64,000 bases of DNA from Nitrospirota bacterium (GTDB lineage: Bacteria; Nitrospinota_A; UBA7883; JACRGQ01). Under the pieces are notes generated by a model, which saw only the letters and a program-made list of their open reading frames with translations, was not told the origin of the DNA and did not search any database. The translations under genes and the position numbers were made by a program. Shown piece by piece: positions 17,213 through 27,069 of the stretch (position 1 is the first letter of the stretch; the number at the start of each line of letters is the position of its first letter). Location of the stretch: NCBI GenBank assembly GCA_024275955.1, contig JAJRYD010000007.1:1-64000 (forward strand). The letters run 5' to 3'.

Positions 17213-18144
17213 TTGCGGTTTTCCATTATATGGTAGAGAAGCGGTAGCATTATTTCGTGATGGCCCACAAGGTGATACCCTTTACCGCCGTTTTGAACGG
17301 GGCGGTGGACAACATTTACCGATGGGCGGTAATGTATAGTCATATCCATATTTACGGAGATAAAGTTTTCCACCACGTCGCCGAGGTTGCGCGCCGCTGA
17401 TAAAGCTTTGATGAAAACTTCCGGCAGTATGACAGCCGAGCCTACGTTGAAATAAAGCCCTCCGTTTGAAAGGCTTTTTAGCAGTGCCGTAAAGATTTTA
17501 AAATCGTCAAAACTTTTCTCGCCTATAAGAGCGCCGTCGGCCTTTGGGTGTATATGCGTTATCTCGCACCCTATAGCGGCGTGAACCGTCGCCGGTATAT
17601 TAAGCCTAGCGGCTGTAGCTAGGATGCTGTTGTCGGCATACTTCATGCTGTTATCTAGTATCCATTGGCCCAAAGCCTGCCCAAAGCCGTAATCTGGGTA
17701 TTTTGCCAGCGCGTCCATAGTGTGCGAGGCGGTCTCCTCTACCATGCCGAACCGGCCTGTTTTTATCTCTTCTTCCACATCTTCCGATGTCTCGCCTATA
17801 AGCGCTATCTCTAGGTCGTGAACCGCTCCGGCGCCGTTCATCGCTATGCCGGTTATAAGCCCACGCTCCATCCAGTCTATAATTATCGGCGAACAGCCTA
17901 CCTTTATTACATGCGCCCCTACGGCAAATATAACCCCTTTTTGGTTATCTTTAGCCTCGTGGAACTTGACTGCTATCTCTTTGATATCGTTGGCCTTTAG
18001 TTGAGAAGGGAGGAGGTCTAAAAAATCGCCATGCTCCCTGTATTTCTCCAGCAGGCAGAACTCGTCTACAGACACCTTGTTGTTTCTATCCTTAATAGGA
18101 TAGTTTTTGAGCCGTTTAAAATCGGCCCTCTCGAAACCTGCCAT
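17209..18144 (-). CDS. Deoxyhypusine-synthase-like NAD-dependent protein (311 aa)
   Basis: Overall pattern (IIDWMERGLI..IAMNGAGAVHDLE.AL, GFGQALG, HIHP, and a C-terminal HRPVQNGGKGYHLVGHHE) resembles the deoxyhypusine synthase superfamily, which uses NAD and spermidine-like substrates. Bacteria lack eIF5A, so hypusination is not expected; a related transferase or homospermidine-type reaction is possible. I cannot place the catalytic lysine with certainty. First gene of the purine operon, overlapping the metallo-hydrolase by 4 bp. Confidence 0.5.
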   Translation of the reverse strand: MAGFERADFKRLKNYPIKDRNNKVSVDEFCLLEKYREHGDFLDLLPSQLKANDIKEIAVKFHEAKDNQKGVIFAVGAHVIKVGCSPIIIDWMERGLITGIAMNGAGAVHDLEIALIGETSEDVEEEIKTGRFGMVEETASHTMDALAKYPDYGFGQALGQWILDNSMKYADNSILATAARLNIPATVHAAIGCEITHIHPKADGALIGEKSFDDFKIFTALLKSLSNGGLYFNVGSAVILPEVFIKALSAARNLGDVVENFISVNMDMTIHYRPSVNVVHRPVQNGGKGYHLVGHHEIMLPLLYHIMENRK

Positions 18145-18261
18145 CGCCCTTAACTATGCCCCCACAAACCGCGCTAATAATTGGAAGCTATTCTAACGCA
18201 ATAGCACCTAGCAGGGGGAGGTAATTGTGAATCATAAAAAGGAAGGAATAAAACTTAGAAG

Positions 18262-18819
18262 CTATGCACTTGCGTAAGTATTAGTGAATAATTTGTCTCT
18301 AGATTTTTCAACAGTTTTATAGTCTTTATACTGGCTTTGCTTTTCTGCCCATTTAAAGAGTTCATATTTAGCTAAAAATTGGATTACTTTAACCGTATTA
18401 CTATGCTCCCTCATAACGAACAGGGATTCCATATAAAAGGTTTTCAAAACCTTTTTTGCTTCTTCAGGTAATAAACTAACCCTATGAGAGAATTTCTTAA
18501 ATTCTTTGGAATTTCCTTCATCTACTAAAGAGAATCTAATCAGTCTTTCAAAATACTTATCTAGTGTAAGGTGTTCTGCAAGTTCAAGATGTTTGTTAAT
18601 TATTTCGTAAACGCTTTTGAATACTTCATCTTCTTTATCTAATATTTTATTAGCAACAAGGTATATCCACTGATCTCTTACTTTGTATAATCGAAACAGT
18701 GCAACTTCTTTTCGTAGCTGGAAATAGTAATAAATGAAAGGTGCAACTGTGATAAGAAACAAGGGGAAAACAAACCTTGCATCATTAAGGAATTTGCTCA
18801 AAAACACTTCTATATTCAT
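18262..18819 (-). CDS. Hypothetical protein with N-terminal membrane anchor (185 aa)
   Basis: One membrane span (about residues 16-34), then about 150 residues that look alpha-helical (FKSVYEIINKHLELAEH, KFSHRVSLLPEEAKKVLKTF). I do not recognise it. The gene is clearly richer in A/T than its neighbours and uses AT-ending codons, suggesting recent acquisition. The following minus-strand gene upstream is another small membrane protein. Confidence 0.6.
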   Translation of the reverse strand: MNIEVFLSKFLNDARFVFPLFLITVAPFIYYYFQLRKEVALFRLYKVRDQWIYLVANKILDKEDEVFKSVYEIINKHLELAEHLTLDKYFERLIRFSLVDEGNSKEFKKFSHRVSLLPEEAKKVLKTFYMESLFVMREHSNTVKVIQFLAKYELFKWAEKQSQYKDYKTVEKSRDKLFTNTYASA

Positions 18820-18880
18820 CGTAGGTGTTCCATATCATATACCAAATACTCTGCATTTCCTAGCTACTAATTGCATGTTA

Positions 18881-19129
18881 TTACAAATTAGAAGATTTCC
18901 TGTCATTGCCTAATAGCTTGTTTTCCAAGGCTTTTTTTGCCTTTGCACACTCTTCCAGCCTTTTTCTCATATGCTTTTTGTAAAAAGGGTGGATTTTATA
19001 TAGAGAAAATAGAATCATCGCCATTAGCCCAATAATCAATGCAAGGCATTGCCATTCCTCATTTAAGGCGGTGCGGGCAAAAATCGTTAGCCCGCTCAAT
19101 ATTCCTACTTTGGAAAGAAAATCCCACAC
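18881..19129 (-). CDS. Small membrane protein (82 aa)
   Basis: Hydrophobic N-terminal half (spans at about 3-20 and 25-45), then a basic amphipathic tail (KKHMRKRLEECAKAKKALENK). No family recognised. Lies in the same AT-rich patch and orientation as the 185-aa gene, 61 bp upstream of it; they may have arrived together. Confidence 0.45.
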   Translation of the reverse strand: MWDFLSKVGILSGLTIFARTALNEEWQCLALIIGLMAMILFSLYKIHPFYKKHMRKRLEECAKAKKALENKLLGNDRKSSNL

Positions 19130-19203
19130 GCTTGAATGCTACACCATTTACTCTAGATTGCCAGTCCGCCCTTGAGAGCTTCATGCGACCACTGCTTGCC
19201 GTG

Positions 19204-19596
19204 CTACGGCTTGTGTTGTTTGGCGAAAGCTATCAGGTGGCCGGCCGGTTCGCGCACAAAAATCTCTGTCGCTCCGTAGAAGGTTTCCCGTTTTGGAACC
19301 TCTATCTTCACTCCTTCTAGCCGTTTTTCTATATCGTCGAAATCGTTGACGTATATGTACAGGAGGCCGGTTGGGCGGCCTATGTCGTCGGCATGGTTCG
19401 GCAGATCTTTTTTAAGGCTCGCCTTACTTTGGTACATTATGCTTACGCCGTCTTTGTGCAGGTAGACAAACCCAAGCTCGTCGCCTTCTTTTACTTCCAT
19501 TACCTGTTCAAACCCAAGTTTTTCCTTCCAGAACGGGAGGCAAGGCTCGATTTTATCGACATAAAGAACCGGCGTAAGCTTTTGGTATTGCTCCAT
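19204..19596 (-). CDS. VOC/glyoxalase-fold protein
   Basis: Single-domain VOC protein (130 aa): KLTPVLYVDKIEPCLPFWKE at the start, then GFVYLHKDGVSIMYQ and a C-terminal EIFVREPAGHLIAFAK, the usual metal-Glu segment. The family covers glyoxalase I, bleomycin-resistance proteins and dioxygenases; the substrate cannot be told. ATG at 19596 is chosen because GAGAGGTG lies a few bases upstream; an in-frame longer reading adds an implausible N-terminus. Confidence 0.8.
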   Translation of the reverse strand: MEQYQKLTPVLYVDKIEPCLPFWKEKLGFEQVMEVKEGDELGFVYLHKDGVSIMYQSKASLKKDLPNHADDIGRPTGLLYIYVNDFDDIEKRLEGVKIEVPKRETFYGATEIFVREPAGHLIAFAKQHKP

Positions 19597-19779
19597 TATG
19601 CACCTCTCAAAAAGCAGTCGCCAGCATATCCCCCCCCTTGTGTTTGTATCGGGGGTTAGCAAGCCGACTTATAATAAAAACTACTCCATAACATTTGAAG
19701 ATTTCTGTAGCTCACTAGCGGGGAGCTTCAAAATGTTTCGATGATACTCTACGCTTCTATTCTAACCCAAAAGCTGTCT

Positions 19780-20247
19780 TCATAGCGATTTTGCCAACCA
19801 TAGCTCTTCGATTCGGTACATATGGGTATGGTCGTGAAAAAGCAGATGCCTTACAAGTATGTATGGGTTGTAATCGGTAAAATTAGAATGCTCTCCATTT
19901 TTATGCCAAACATCGTCCGGCATGCTTTTGCAAAGCTCTATAAACTCCCTTCGTGTTTTTGTGAACCTGCCTAACGTTTTTTGCATATCCATCTTAATCA
20001 GCTCATCTTCCGGCGTAGTCGTTCCGGGTAGGTAGGGTGCGAATTTAGGGTTGTCTTCTTCGATGAGTCTGCGGATACGGTCAGTAACCATCGGCTGGAT
20101 ATGAGGGATATGGCAGGCATGCTCATGTATGCTCCATTTTCCTTCAACCCTTCTTTCTTTGAGAATTTCTGATGGAATCGACCCGAGCATCTCCTTTAGT
20201 ATTTCCGGCGTTTTGTCCAAAGCTTCCAGCAGTTCGTTTTTTAGCAT
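19780..20247 (-). CDS. DinB-superfamily metal-binding protein
   Basis: Four-helix-bundle protein of the DinB/YfiT type: WSIHEHACHIPH (about 38-49) supplies one metal His and RHLLFHDHTHMYRIEE (near the C-terminus) the others. Many members are bacillithiol/mycothiol-dependent transferases or stress proteins. It overlaps the end of the AlkD-like gene by 7 bp, so both are probably co-expressed. Confidence 0.8.
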   Translation of the reverse strand: MLKNELLEALDKTPEILKEMLGSIPSEILKERRVEGKWSIHEHACHIPHIQPMVTDRIRRLIEEDNPKFAPYLPGTTTPEDELIKMDMQKTLGRFTKTRREFIELCKSMPDDVWHKNGEHSNFTDYNPYILVRHLLFHDHTHMYRIEELWLAKSL

Positions 20248-20918
20248 CCTTTTATTCTCCCTTTTACAGTCGGCGATTCCAGCTCTCTAAGCGCGTCCCG
20301 TGCTATCCATCCGGCAGGTTTCGAGCCGGTTTCCAAAAGCTCTTTGCAAAGCGATATCGCTTTTTTGTTTAGTGCGGTATTCCTTTTTCCAATCTGTCGT
20401 ATAGCCCAGTTTACCGCTTTTTTAACGAAGTTGCGTTCGTCCAAAGCTCCCTTCTTGATAGGAGGAAACATTTTTATAAAAGTTTTGTCGTCGGCCTTTT
20501 TATCGCTTCCCGCGAGCTGTGCCATCATCACAAAGCCTGCCCGTTTTACGAACTCTTTTTCACTTTCGCACCATTGGTAAGCCTTTTTATAGGCGAGCGG
20601 AGATTTTTTAAAAAGGTTTTGGATCACCCCGTCGCACAAGTCCCAAGAGTCAAACTTTCTCACCGATGCGTCCATCTGCCTTTCGGTAAGCTTTTCCGGT
20701 TCGTCTACCATCGACGCGAGTATCCTAGCTTCGTGCCAGCCGGAGCCCCAAAGTTTTAGTGCTAGTGAACGGTTTTTGCCGAGCGGTTTTGCAATTTTGC
20801 GAAGCTCGGCGATTGAAATGCCGAAAGCTTTTTCCGTATTGATGCCGAACCGTGCCATCCTGTCGCGGTTTCTTTTTGTGCCGAGCTGTTTTAGTTTTTT
20901 TATTATCGCGTCATACAT
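20241..20918 (-). CDS. DNA alkylation repair protein, AlkD-like HEAT-repeat glycosylase
   Basis: 225 residues with the AlkD plan: RMARFGINTEKAFGISIAELRKIAK near the N-terminus, GWHEARILAS, the DSWDLCD segment containing the substrate-site Trp/Asp (about 90-96), and repeated helical hairpins to the end. Removes alkylated bases such as 3-methyladenine or 7-methylguanine in known members. Overlaps the 3' end of mfd by 8 bp, so it sits in a repair operon mfd-alkD-dinB. Confidence 0.85.
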   Translation of the reverse strand: MYDAIIKKLKQLGTKRNRDRMARFGINTEKAFGISIAELRKIAKPLGKNRSLALKLWGSGWHEARILASMVDEPEKLTERQMDASVRKFDSWDLCDGVIQNLFKKSPLAYKKAYQWCESEKEFVKRAGFVMMAQLAGSDKKADDKTFIKMFPPIKKGALDERNFVKKAVNWAIRQIGKRNTALNKKAISLCKELLETGSKPAGWIARDALRELESPTVKGRIKGC

Positions 20919-23900
20919 CGTCGTCCATTTTATCTTTCGGCAAAAGCCGTTGGAAGAACTCTATTATACCCTGTACAAGCTGGTCATCGTACAGCCGGTC
21001 TATATCTATGGTAAGCCTGCTCTCCCCGGATGGCTTCATACGCATAGGGAACCGCCTGCCGGCTTCCTTTGTTATCGCCACTACATGCTGTGAGTATTCG
21101 GAGAAGGTTAGCGACATCTCTTTTTTGGTTAGCTTTAGTTTTTCTATTCCAAGCGTGGAAGCGGAGAACTGTAGGATGGTAGCATCTACAAGCTTTACAG
21201 CTTTCTCCGGCAGTTCGCCGTAGCGGTCTTTTAGTTCATTCACAGTTTCTTTTATGCCGTCTATACTCTCCGAACGGTGGAGCTTGTTGTAGTAGTTCAT
21301 CCTTTGGTCGAGCATCGGTATATAGCTTTCCTCGAGCTTACCGTTGAAATATATATCAAGCTCTGCTTCTACTTTTACAGATTTTTTGCCGGACTTTATC
21401 TCTTCCACAGCGTCTGCCAGCATACGGCAGTATGTCTCGAACCCGACTGCCGATACCTGCCCCGACTGCTGGCTTCCGAGCATATTGCCTGCTCCTCTTA
21501 TTTCCATATCGCGGGAGGCAAGCTTGAAGCTGGAGCCGAGGGCTGATAGCTCTTCTATAGCGGCTATTCTTTTTCTGGCTGTCGGGGTGAGTGCTTCCGG
21601 TACCAGCATATATGCGTATGCTCTATGCTTGTCTCGCCCTACGCGCCCCCTCAGCTGGTAAAGCTGTGAAAGGCCAAATGTGTCAGCCCTGTTTATGATT
21701 ATTGTGTTGGCGTTTGGTATGTCCAGCCCCGACTCTATGATGGTGGTGCAAAGCAGTATATCTATCTTGTGTTTTGTAAACTGTTCCATCGTCTTTTCCA
21801 GCTCCTCACCTGACATCTGCCCATGCCCCACCGCTATACGGGCGCGCGGAGTCAGCCCTTTTAGGTAGCTGTGCATATCCATTATATTTTCCACCCTGTT
21901 ATGCACAAAGAATATTTGCCCGCCGCGGCTAAGCTCTCTGTTGACCGCTTCAATAATTACCGTGTCACTGCTTTTTCTTATATAAGTTTTTATCGAGCGT
22001 CTGCTTGGCGGCGGGGTGGAGATGATGCTTATATCTCTTATGCCGGAAAGCGACATATGAAGCGTACGCGGTATAGGGGTGGCGGTAAGGGTAAGCAGGT
22101 CTACCGTTGCCCTTAGTTTTTTAAGCTTTTCCTTGTGGGCCACGCCGAACCGTTGTTCCTCGTCGATGATAACAAGACCGAGGTCGTTAAACTTTATATC
22201 TTTTTGCAAAAGCTTGTGAGTTCCTATAACGACATCTACCTTCCCGTTGCCGATATCCTCTATAGCTTTTTTAAGTTTTTGCTGGTGTACGAACCGTGAA
22301 AGCAGTTCCACTTTCACGCCGAATTTTCCCATCCGTGTTTTAAAGTTGTCGTAATGCTGGTTCGCAAGCAGGGTAGTCGGGACTAGAATGGCGGTCTGCT
22401 TTCCTTCCGCCGCGGCGGCGAAAGCGGCCCGCAGAGCTACTTCAGTCTTTCCATATCCGACATCGCCGCATATCAGCCTGTCCATCGGTTTGTCGCTGGC
22501 CATATCTTTAAAAACGTCGTTGATTGCGTTTGCTTGGTCTCGCGTTTCTATATGTTCGAAAGTTTCGGCAAACTCCTCGTTGGAGGTATTGGAAGTGGAA
22601 AATTTGAACGCCTTTCCCGTTTCACGTTTCGCGTAGAGTTCCAGCAGTTCGCCTGCCATTTTTAAAATAGATTCTTTTACTTTTCTTTTTGTTTTTTCCC
22701 ATGTTTTGCCTCCCATCCTGTCTAGCTTTGGGGCAGGGCCGCCGGAGCCGGAATATTTTTCGAGCATATATACATTAGCTATAGGCATAAACAGTTGCTG
22801 GCTTTCGGCATACTCCAGCTCTAGGTATTCATTGCTGGCGTTGCCGGCGGCGATTACTTTGGTGCCGTGATAGATCCCCACGCCGTGGTCGCTATGGACG
22901 ACATAATCGCCTTGAGAGATGTCGGAAAAGTCTGTAACAAACAGCGCTTCTTTTCTCGCTTTCTTTCGTTTGCCAACTACACGCGCTCTTCCGAATATCT
23001 CTTCTTCGGTTGTTATCGCAATACCTAAAGCTTGCGATATAAAACCGGACGAAAGAGCGCCGACGAAAGAGATTATTGAAGGCTCACCTCCAGCTAGTAT
23101 TGTTCTTACCGTAAGAGGCATATCTTTTTCCATTACCTCTTTTATTCCGGTATCTTCCTGTTCGAACAGCTCTTCCATCCTTTTAATAGAGTCTTGAGAG
23201 CTTACAAGCACTATCGACGATATATCTTGGGAGAGTCTTTGCCTGCAGTCGTATATATACCTGTTGAACGCGCCCCTGTAGCGCGGCGGTTCGGCTGTAT
23301 GTATCGTTTTTATATTTTCGTTTTCATCCTCCATAGATATTTCCGTTAGGCTTAGCACCAGCTTTTCTTTAAGCAGGCTCTCTATTTCATTTGCGTCAGC
23401 ATACAGCTCGTCCGGCGAAGGGTAATACTCCCCTCTTTCTATCGCTTGGGCGTAGCCGTCGCTTATTTCAGATAGGAAAAGCTCCTGCCTTTCCTTTACT
23501 CTCTCAGGCTCGCAGATGACGGTAGAAAAGTTTGACGGCAAAAAGTCTAGCGGTTCGGAGGCATCTTTGTAGAAGTACGGCAGGAAAAGCTCCATCGCTT
23601 GGAAGAACTGTTTGTCCCTAAACTTTGCCTTTAGCTCATCAAGCGGTACGGAATGTTTTTTTTCAAGCTCCCCAAGTTTTCCGATAAGAAGCTCCAAGTC
23701 AATTCCGCCATAGCTAGCGTCTTTTACGGAAGGTATCTCTACCTCGTTCACGCTTTTAAGCGAGCGTTGTGTATCGAGGTCGAAATATTTTATTATCTCC
23801 ACCTCGTCGCCGAACAGTTCTATCCGTATAGGGTTTTCCTCAGACGGCGGAAAGATATCGAGTATTCCGCCGCGAATAGCGAACATCCCCGGCTCGTCGA

Positions 23901-24375
23901 CAGGGTCGCAAAAAGAGTAGCCGGCTTCATCCAGAAAATCTTTTAGGCTTTCGATGTTTATCTCTTTTCCTTTTGTGATTGTTCTGGAACTGCCTGCTAT
24001 TATTTCTGGCGGAGCGCACCTTTGCGTAAGGGCCGCTATGGTGGTAACGCATATAAAAGGCGAGCTTCCTTCTAGTGCCGCAAGCGTTGCCAACGCCTTG
24101 TTACGCGCGGCAGATACCTCTATATGCGGGGAGAGCGGTTCGTATGGAAGGGTCTCGTACTGTGGGAGGTATATAACATCGCTACCCGCTGTAAGGAACA
24201 GCGATATGTCGTTCGCGAATCTTTCCGCTTCGGCGATGTCCGGCGTTATTATAAGAAGGTTTTTCCGTTTTGCGGCAAAGAGTTCGGCTGTTATCAACGC
24301 CTGGGCAGGGCCGGTTAGCCCCTGTAGACGCACCACCCCCTTGTTATCGAACAGCTCTCGTACAGGAATCGGCAT
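20911..24375 (-). CDS. mfd: Transcription-repair coupling factor Mfd
   Basis: 1154 residues, normal length. The N-terminal third is UvrB-like (UvrA-binding), followed by the RNA-polymerase-interaction domain with [14 protein letters not shown], then a RecG-type translocase with Walker A ([14 protein letters not shown]), DEEQ box ([10 protein letters not shown]), TATPIPRTL and [16 protein letters not shown], and a C-terminal TRCF domain. It removes stalled RNA polymerase and recruits UvrABC. ATG at 24375; downstream alkD-like and dinB-like genes overlap it. Confidence 0.98.
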   Translation of the reverse strand: MPIPVRELFDNKGVVRLQGLTGPAQALITAELFAAKRKNLLIITPDIAEAERFANDISLFLTAGSDVIYLPQYETLPYEPLSPHIEVSAARNKALATLAALEGSSPFICVTTIAALTQRCAPPEIIAGSSRTITKGKEINIESLKDFLDEAGYSFCDPVDEPGMFAIRGGILDIFPPSEENPIRIELFGDEVEIIKYFDLDTQRSLKSVNEVEIPSVKDASYGGIDLELLIGKLGELEKKHSVPLDELKAKFRDKQFFQAMELFLPYFYKDASEPLDFLPSNFSTVICEPERVKERQELFLSEISDGYAQAIERGEYYPSPDELYADANEIESLLKEKLVLSLTEISMEDENENIKTIHTAEPPRYRGAFNRYIYDCRQRLSQDISSIVLVSSQDSIKRMEELFEQEDTGIKEVMEKDMPLTVRTILAGGEPSIISFVGALSSGFISQALGIAITTEEEIFGRARVVGKRKKARKEALFVTDFSDISQGDYVVHSDHGVGIYHGTKVIAAGNASNEYLELEYAESQQLFMPIANVYMLEKYSGSGGPAPKLDRMGGKTWEKTKRKVKESILKMAGELLELYAKRETGKAFKFSTSNTSNEEFAETFEHIETRDQANAINDVFKDMASDKPMDRLICGDVGYGKTEVALRAAFAAAAEGKQTAILVPTTLLANQHYDNFKTRMGKFGVKVELLSRFVHQQKLKKAIEDIGNGKVDVVIGTHKLLQKDIKFNDLGLVIIDEEQRFGVAHKEKLKKLRATVDLLTLTATPIPRTLHMSLSGIRDISIISTPPPSRRSIKTYIRKSSDTVIIEAVNRELSRGGQIFFVHNRVENIMDMHSYLKGLTPRARIAVGHGQMSGEELEKTMEQFTKHKIDILLCTTIIESGLDIPNANTIIINRADTFGLSQLYQLRGRVGRDKHRAYAYMLVPEALTPTARKRIAAIEELSALGSSFKLASRDMEIRGAGNMLGSQQSGQVSAVGFETYCRMLADAVEEIKSGKKSVKVEAELDIYFNGKLEESYIPMLDQRMNYYNKLHRSESIDGIKETVNELKDRYGELPEKAVKLVDATILQFSASTLGIEKLKLTKKEMSLTFSEYSQHVVAITKEAGRRFPMRMKPSGESRLTIDIDRLYDDQLVQGIIEFFQRLLPKDKMDDDV

Positions 24376-24487
24376 AGGGAAGGTATCTTAGCAGAGTGGT
24401 TGCGTGGCAGGTAGCTTGAATTGTCCTATAACGGTAGGAGACCTGTTCTCGCAGGCGATAGATGTTACTTTTGAGGACTTCTAGAAG

Positions 24488-24617
24488 GGGGCTGTTGCCG
24501 AATGGCATAAATTTGATTTTGCTGTAAATTGCCAATCCCTAAAGCCTCTGTTTTTGCAAAGTTAGAAAATGAAATTCTCCTTGAAATGCTCAAAAAACTC
24601 TTTCCAGAAACAGTCCC
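24488..24617 (+). mobile_element. MITE family A, copy 4 (subtype II)
   Basis: Left end GGGGCTGTTGCCGAAT, right end CCAGAAACAGTCCC. The interior has the GCCAATCCCTAAAG block of subtype II. Flanks AGAAG and TTAAA do not match, so no target duplication is kept. About 110 bp upstream of mfd. Confidence 0.85.
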
Positions 24618-24972
24618 TTAAAACTCGAATAGTTTTGGTAAAGCAACCGCTGTCACCTGACGGCGAGGCGCCTCTTTTCAATAAATCCTTTCCTTTGATA
24701 GAAGGGCAAGGTTGCCCTTTAAGGGGCGCCACCCTTTAGTCCCCTTTAAGAAAGGAGGGAAGCGTGCGGCCTGTTGTAATAATAGTTTACGAATAGTTTT
24801 TCTTTTTTCGCTCTCCGCGTTCTCTGCGGTTAATCTTTCCTTATGTTTCACCGCAAAGAGCGCAGAGGGGAACAGTAAGCGTCCCGCCGAAGGTGGTAAC
24901 GGCGCATAAGGCAAGAGAGCCTCTGTTGTCGAAAGACTTATTGTTTACCGCTGGCGACAACCGCCTGCCGTG
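24618..24972. other. Intergenic stretch with hairpin repeats only
   Basis: Holds the small palindrome AGGGCAA/TTGCCCT (about 24703-24719) and the larger inverted repeat described separately. No gene with coding composition seen on either strand. Confidence 0.4.
24813..24867. repeat. Inverted repeat with CTCTGCGGT / ACCGCAAAGAG arms
   Basis: Arms of 18 bp (24813-24830 and 24850-24867) match at 15 of 18 positions, loop 19 nt. Sequences of this type (ACCGCAAAGAGCGCAGAG) recur as dispersed intergenic palindromes in many unrelated bacterial genomes. Only this one copy is seen in the window. Confidence 0.6.
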
Positions 24973-25524
24973 CTACGGTTTTGAGTACTGCCTGTTCCAG
25001 TATTCTTCGAGGTAGTCGTATGCTCCCCAAAGCGAGAAGACAACCGCGATGTATATGAGGATTGTTCCTATCGTTTGAAAGTGGATGATGCCGATATCCC
25101 ACTGGAGTATGAGGAACTCCATAGCCGCTATCTCGAACCCTGTTTTCCATTTGCCTTTCCAGTTTGCGGGGATTATATGGTTTTCCGTCGCCGCCATCAT
25201 CCGAACTCCGGTAACGGCGAACTCTCTCGATATTATCAGCGTGCCGAGCCATGCCGGAATATGACCGATAGCTATCATAGGTATAAGAACCGAGAGTATC
25301 AGCACTTTGTCGGCTATCGGGTCTAGCAGTTTGCCAAGCGGGGTTATGGTATCGGTGGTTCTTGCTAGGTAGCCGTCTAAATAGTCTGTAAACGCCGCCG
25401 CGCCGAAAACAAGCGCCGCCAGTATGTTGGCAAAAGAGCTTTCTTTTGTTAGGAGAATAAGGATAAGCGGCACAGCCAGAATCCGTGAGAGGGTAAACTT
25501 TGTTGGAAGGTTAAGGTTTTTCAA
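24973..25524 (-). CDS. pgsA: CDP-diacylglycerol-glycerol-3-phosphate 3-phosphatidyltransferase
   Basis: Makes phosphatidylglycerol-phosphate in the inner membrane. The CDP-alcohol phosphotransferase motif is complete: D47, DG 50-51, AR 54-55, G64, D68, D72. Several membrane spans surround it; 183 aa is the usual size. Starts with TTG (25524); no ATG is available upstream in frame before the body of the family begins. Lies downstream of the transglycosylase gene. Confidence 0.93.
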   Translation of the reverse strand: MKNLNLPTKFTLSRILAVPLILILLTKESSFANILAALVFGAAAFTDYLDGYLARTTDTITPLGKLLDPIADKVLILSVLIPMIAIGHIPAWLGTLIISREFAVTGVRMMAATENHIIPANWKGKWKTGFEIAAMEFLILQWDIGIIHFQTIGTILIYIAVVFSLWGAYDYLEEYWNRQYSKP

Positions 25525-25560
25525 TTTTTATTTTACTTTTTTATTCCGTCAACAGCCACG

Positions 25561-26244
25561 TTAAAGGTTGCTTATAGCTCCTCTTGGAGTGTCTGTAAGC
25601 AGTATATTGCCATAGCTGTCGATATAGCGGTATATTTTCATTTTCTTTTTCCGTTTTTTTCTTATAACCGGCGCGCCGTCATAAATGGCCATTACCTTTT
25701 TGACGTAATTGATAGTTTCCGGGTATGGCGGGATGCCGGAAAACCTCTTTACCGCTGTTTCGCCGGCATTGTATGCCGCAAGTGCTAGACGGAGATCCCC
25801 TTTATATATCTCCAAAAGGTCGCTTAGGTAGTTCGTTCCGGCGTTTATGTTTTCGGACGGGATAAAAGCATCCCTCACTTTGTACTTTCGCGCGGTTTTC
25901 GGCATAAGCTGCATTAACCCTTGCGCCCCCGCAGGGGAGATAGCTTTTCGGTTGAAAGCCGACTCTACCTGTATAACGCTTTTTATCAGCTTTGGGTCTA
26001 TTCCATGCGTTTTGCCGGCTGTTGAAATTTCCTTTTCGTAGAGCTGGCTTCGGGCCGGCAGATACTTTTTTGCCTTTTCTCTTGGAACTTTGAGGTAAAT
26101 GCTAAAAGAGTTGTTCATAGGCCTGTTGGTAAAGTGTATGGTACCTCCTTCATCGACATATTTTACTATATCCGCGTATGCCGGAAAGGCTATAGAAACC
26201 AGTACCGGCACGAAAAAAATAAAAATATTCACCCGCTTACACAT
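25561..26244 (-). CDS. Lytic transglycosylase (DUF4124 plus SLT domain)
   Basis: Signal peptide (cleavage after AYA, residue 24), a short DUF4124-type region with VKYVDEGGTIHFTNRP, then a Slt70-like SLT domain: HGIDPKLIKSVIQVESAFN with catalytic Glu94, GAQGLMQLMP, and LAAYNAGETAV. A second DUF4124-like strand set (YRYIDSYGNILLTD) closes the protein. Cleaves peptidoglycan in the periplasm. ATG at 26244 preferred to an upstream TTG because it begins the signal peptide. Divergent from exbB by 69 bp. Confidence 0.9.
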   Translation of the reverse strand: MCKRVNIFIFFVPVLVSIAFPAYADIVKYVDEGGTIHFTNRPMNNSFSIYLKVPREKAKKYLPARSQLYEKEISTAGKTHGIDPKLIKSVIQVESAFNRKAISPAGAQGLMQLMPKTARKYKVRDAFIPSENINAGTNYLSDLLEIYKGDLRLALAAYNAGETAVKRFSGIPPYPETINYVKKVMAIYDGAPVIRKKRKKKMKIYRYIDSYGNILLTDTPRGAISNL

Positions 26245-26313
26245 ATCGCTTTTAAGTTTAGATTGAAAAATATGCCCAGTCAAACTTTGAAATATGTTAT
26301 AAAAGTGGAAGTT

Positions 26314-27069
26314 ATGGGGGTAACGGGCAGGCTTTTGGTTAGTTTTGTTGCGTTACTGTTTCTTTTTCCTCTGCCCTATCTTTACGCCGCTGATAGCTCT
26401 CCCTTTGATGAATACTGGACAGTGATGGCGTTCAATAAAGGCGGCCCTATGATGTGGCCGATTCTCTTTTGCTCCATCGTTTCTTTTGGGATAATTATAG
26501 AAAGGCTGTTTCAGCTAAGAAGGAGCAAAATAATACATCCGGGTTTTCTTGAAGAGGTGCGCATGCTCTGGATGGAGCGCAAGTTCGGCGACGCACTGGA
26601 AGAGTGCGCTAAATATTCCGACACTATGTCGCGCATAGTAAGAGCCGGACTGCTTCGCGCCAACCTAGGGATACTGGAAATAGAGCGGGCGGTGGAGGGG
26701 GCCGGCAACCATGAGTCGACGGTTCTTATGACGAACCTTAGAGGGCTTGGAGTAATAGCAAACCTCGCGCCTATGCTGGGACTGCTTGGCACGGTCGCTG
26801 GAATGATAAAAGCTTTTAACGTTATCTCCACTTCCGGCGCGGGGAACCCTTCGCTGGTGGCAACCGGAATATCGGAAGCGTTGATAACCACAGCGGCGGG
26901 GCTTATTGTCGGCATACCTACCCTTGCGGCGTACCACTTTTTGCGCGGCAAGGCGGAAAAGCTTATTTTCGAAATGGAAGAGATGTCGATAACCTTTATG
27001 GAAGAGATAAGCTACGCGCTGAATAAAAAGAGAACTAATGAGGTAAAGGGTGAGATTTCTAAAAGCTGA
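26314..27069 (+). CDS. exbB: MotA/TolQ/ExbB-family proton-channel protein
   Basis: Membrane protein with an N-terminal signal-like segment, a first span near WPILFCSIVSFGIIIE, and the conserved MotA/TolQ/ExbB core LAPMLGLLGTVAGMIKAF with a following GLIVGIPTLAAY span. It forms the proton channel with ExbD, energising an outer-membrane process. The start at 26314 is chosen for its signal-like segment; 26272 is an alternative ATG. Overlaps exbD by 20 bp. No tonB or receptor gene is adjacent. Confidence 0.88.
   Translation: MGVTGRLLVSFVALLFLFPLPYLYAADSSPFDEYWTVMAFNKGGPMMWPILFCSIVSFGIIIERLFQLRRSKIIHPGFLEEVRMLWMERKFGDALEECAKYSDTMSRIVRAGLLRANLGILEIERAVEGAGNHESTVLMTNLRGLGVIANLAPMLGLLGTVAGMIKAFNVISTSGAGNPSLVATGISEALITTAAGLIVGIPTLAAYHFLRGKAEKLIFEMEEMSITFMEEISYALNKKRTNEVKGEISKS

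Noticed and set aside
24813-24867. Single-unit CRISPR or phage attachment site
   Set aside because: It is one inverted repeat without spacers or an adjacent integrase or tRNA; better read as a dispersed palindrome.
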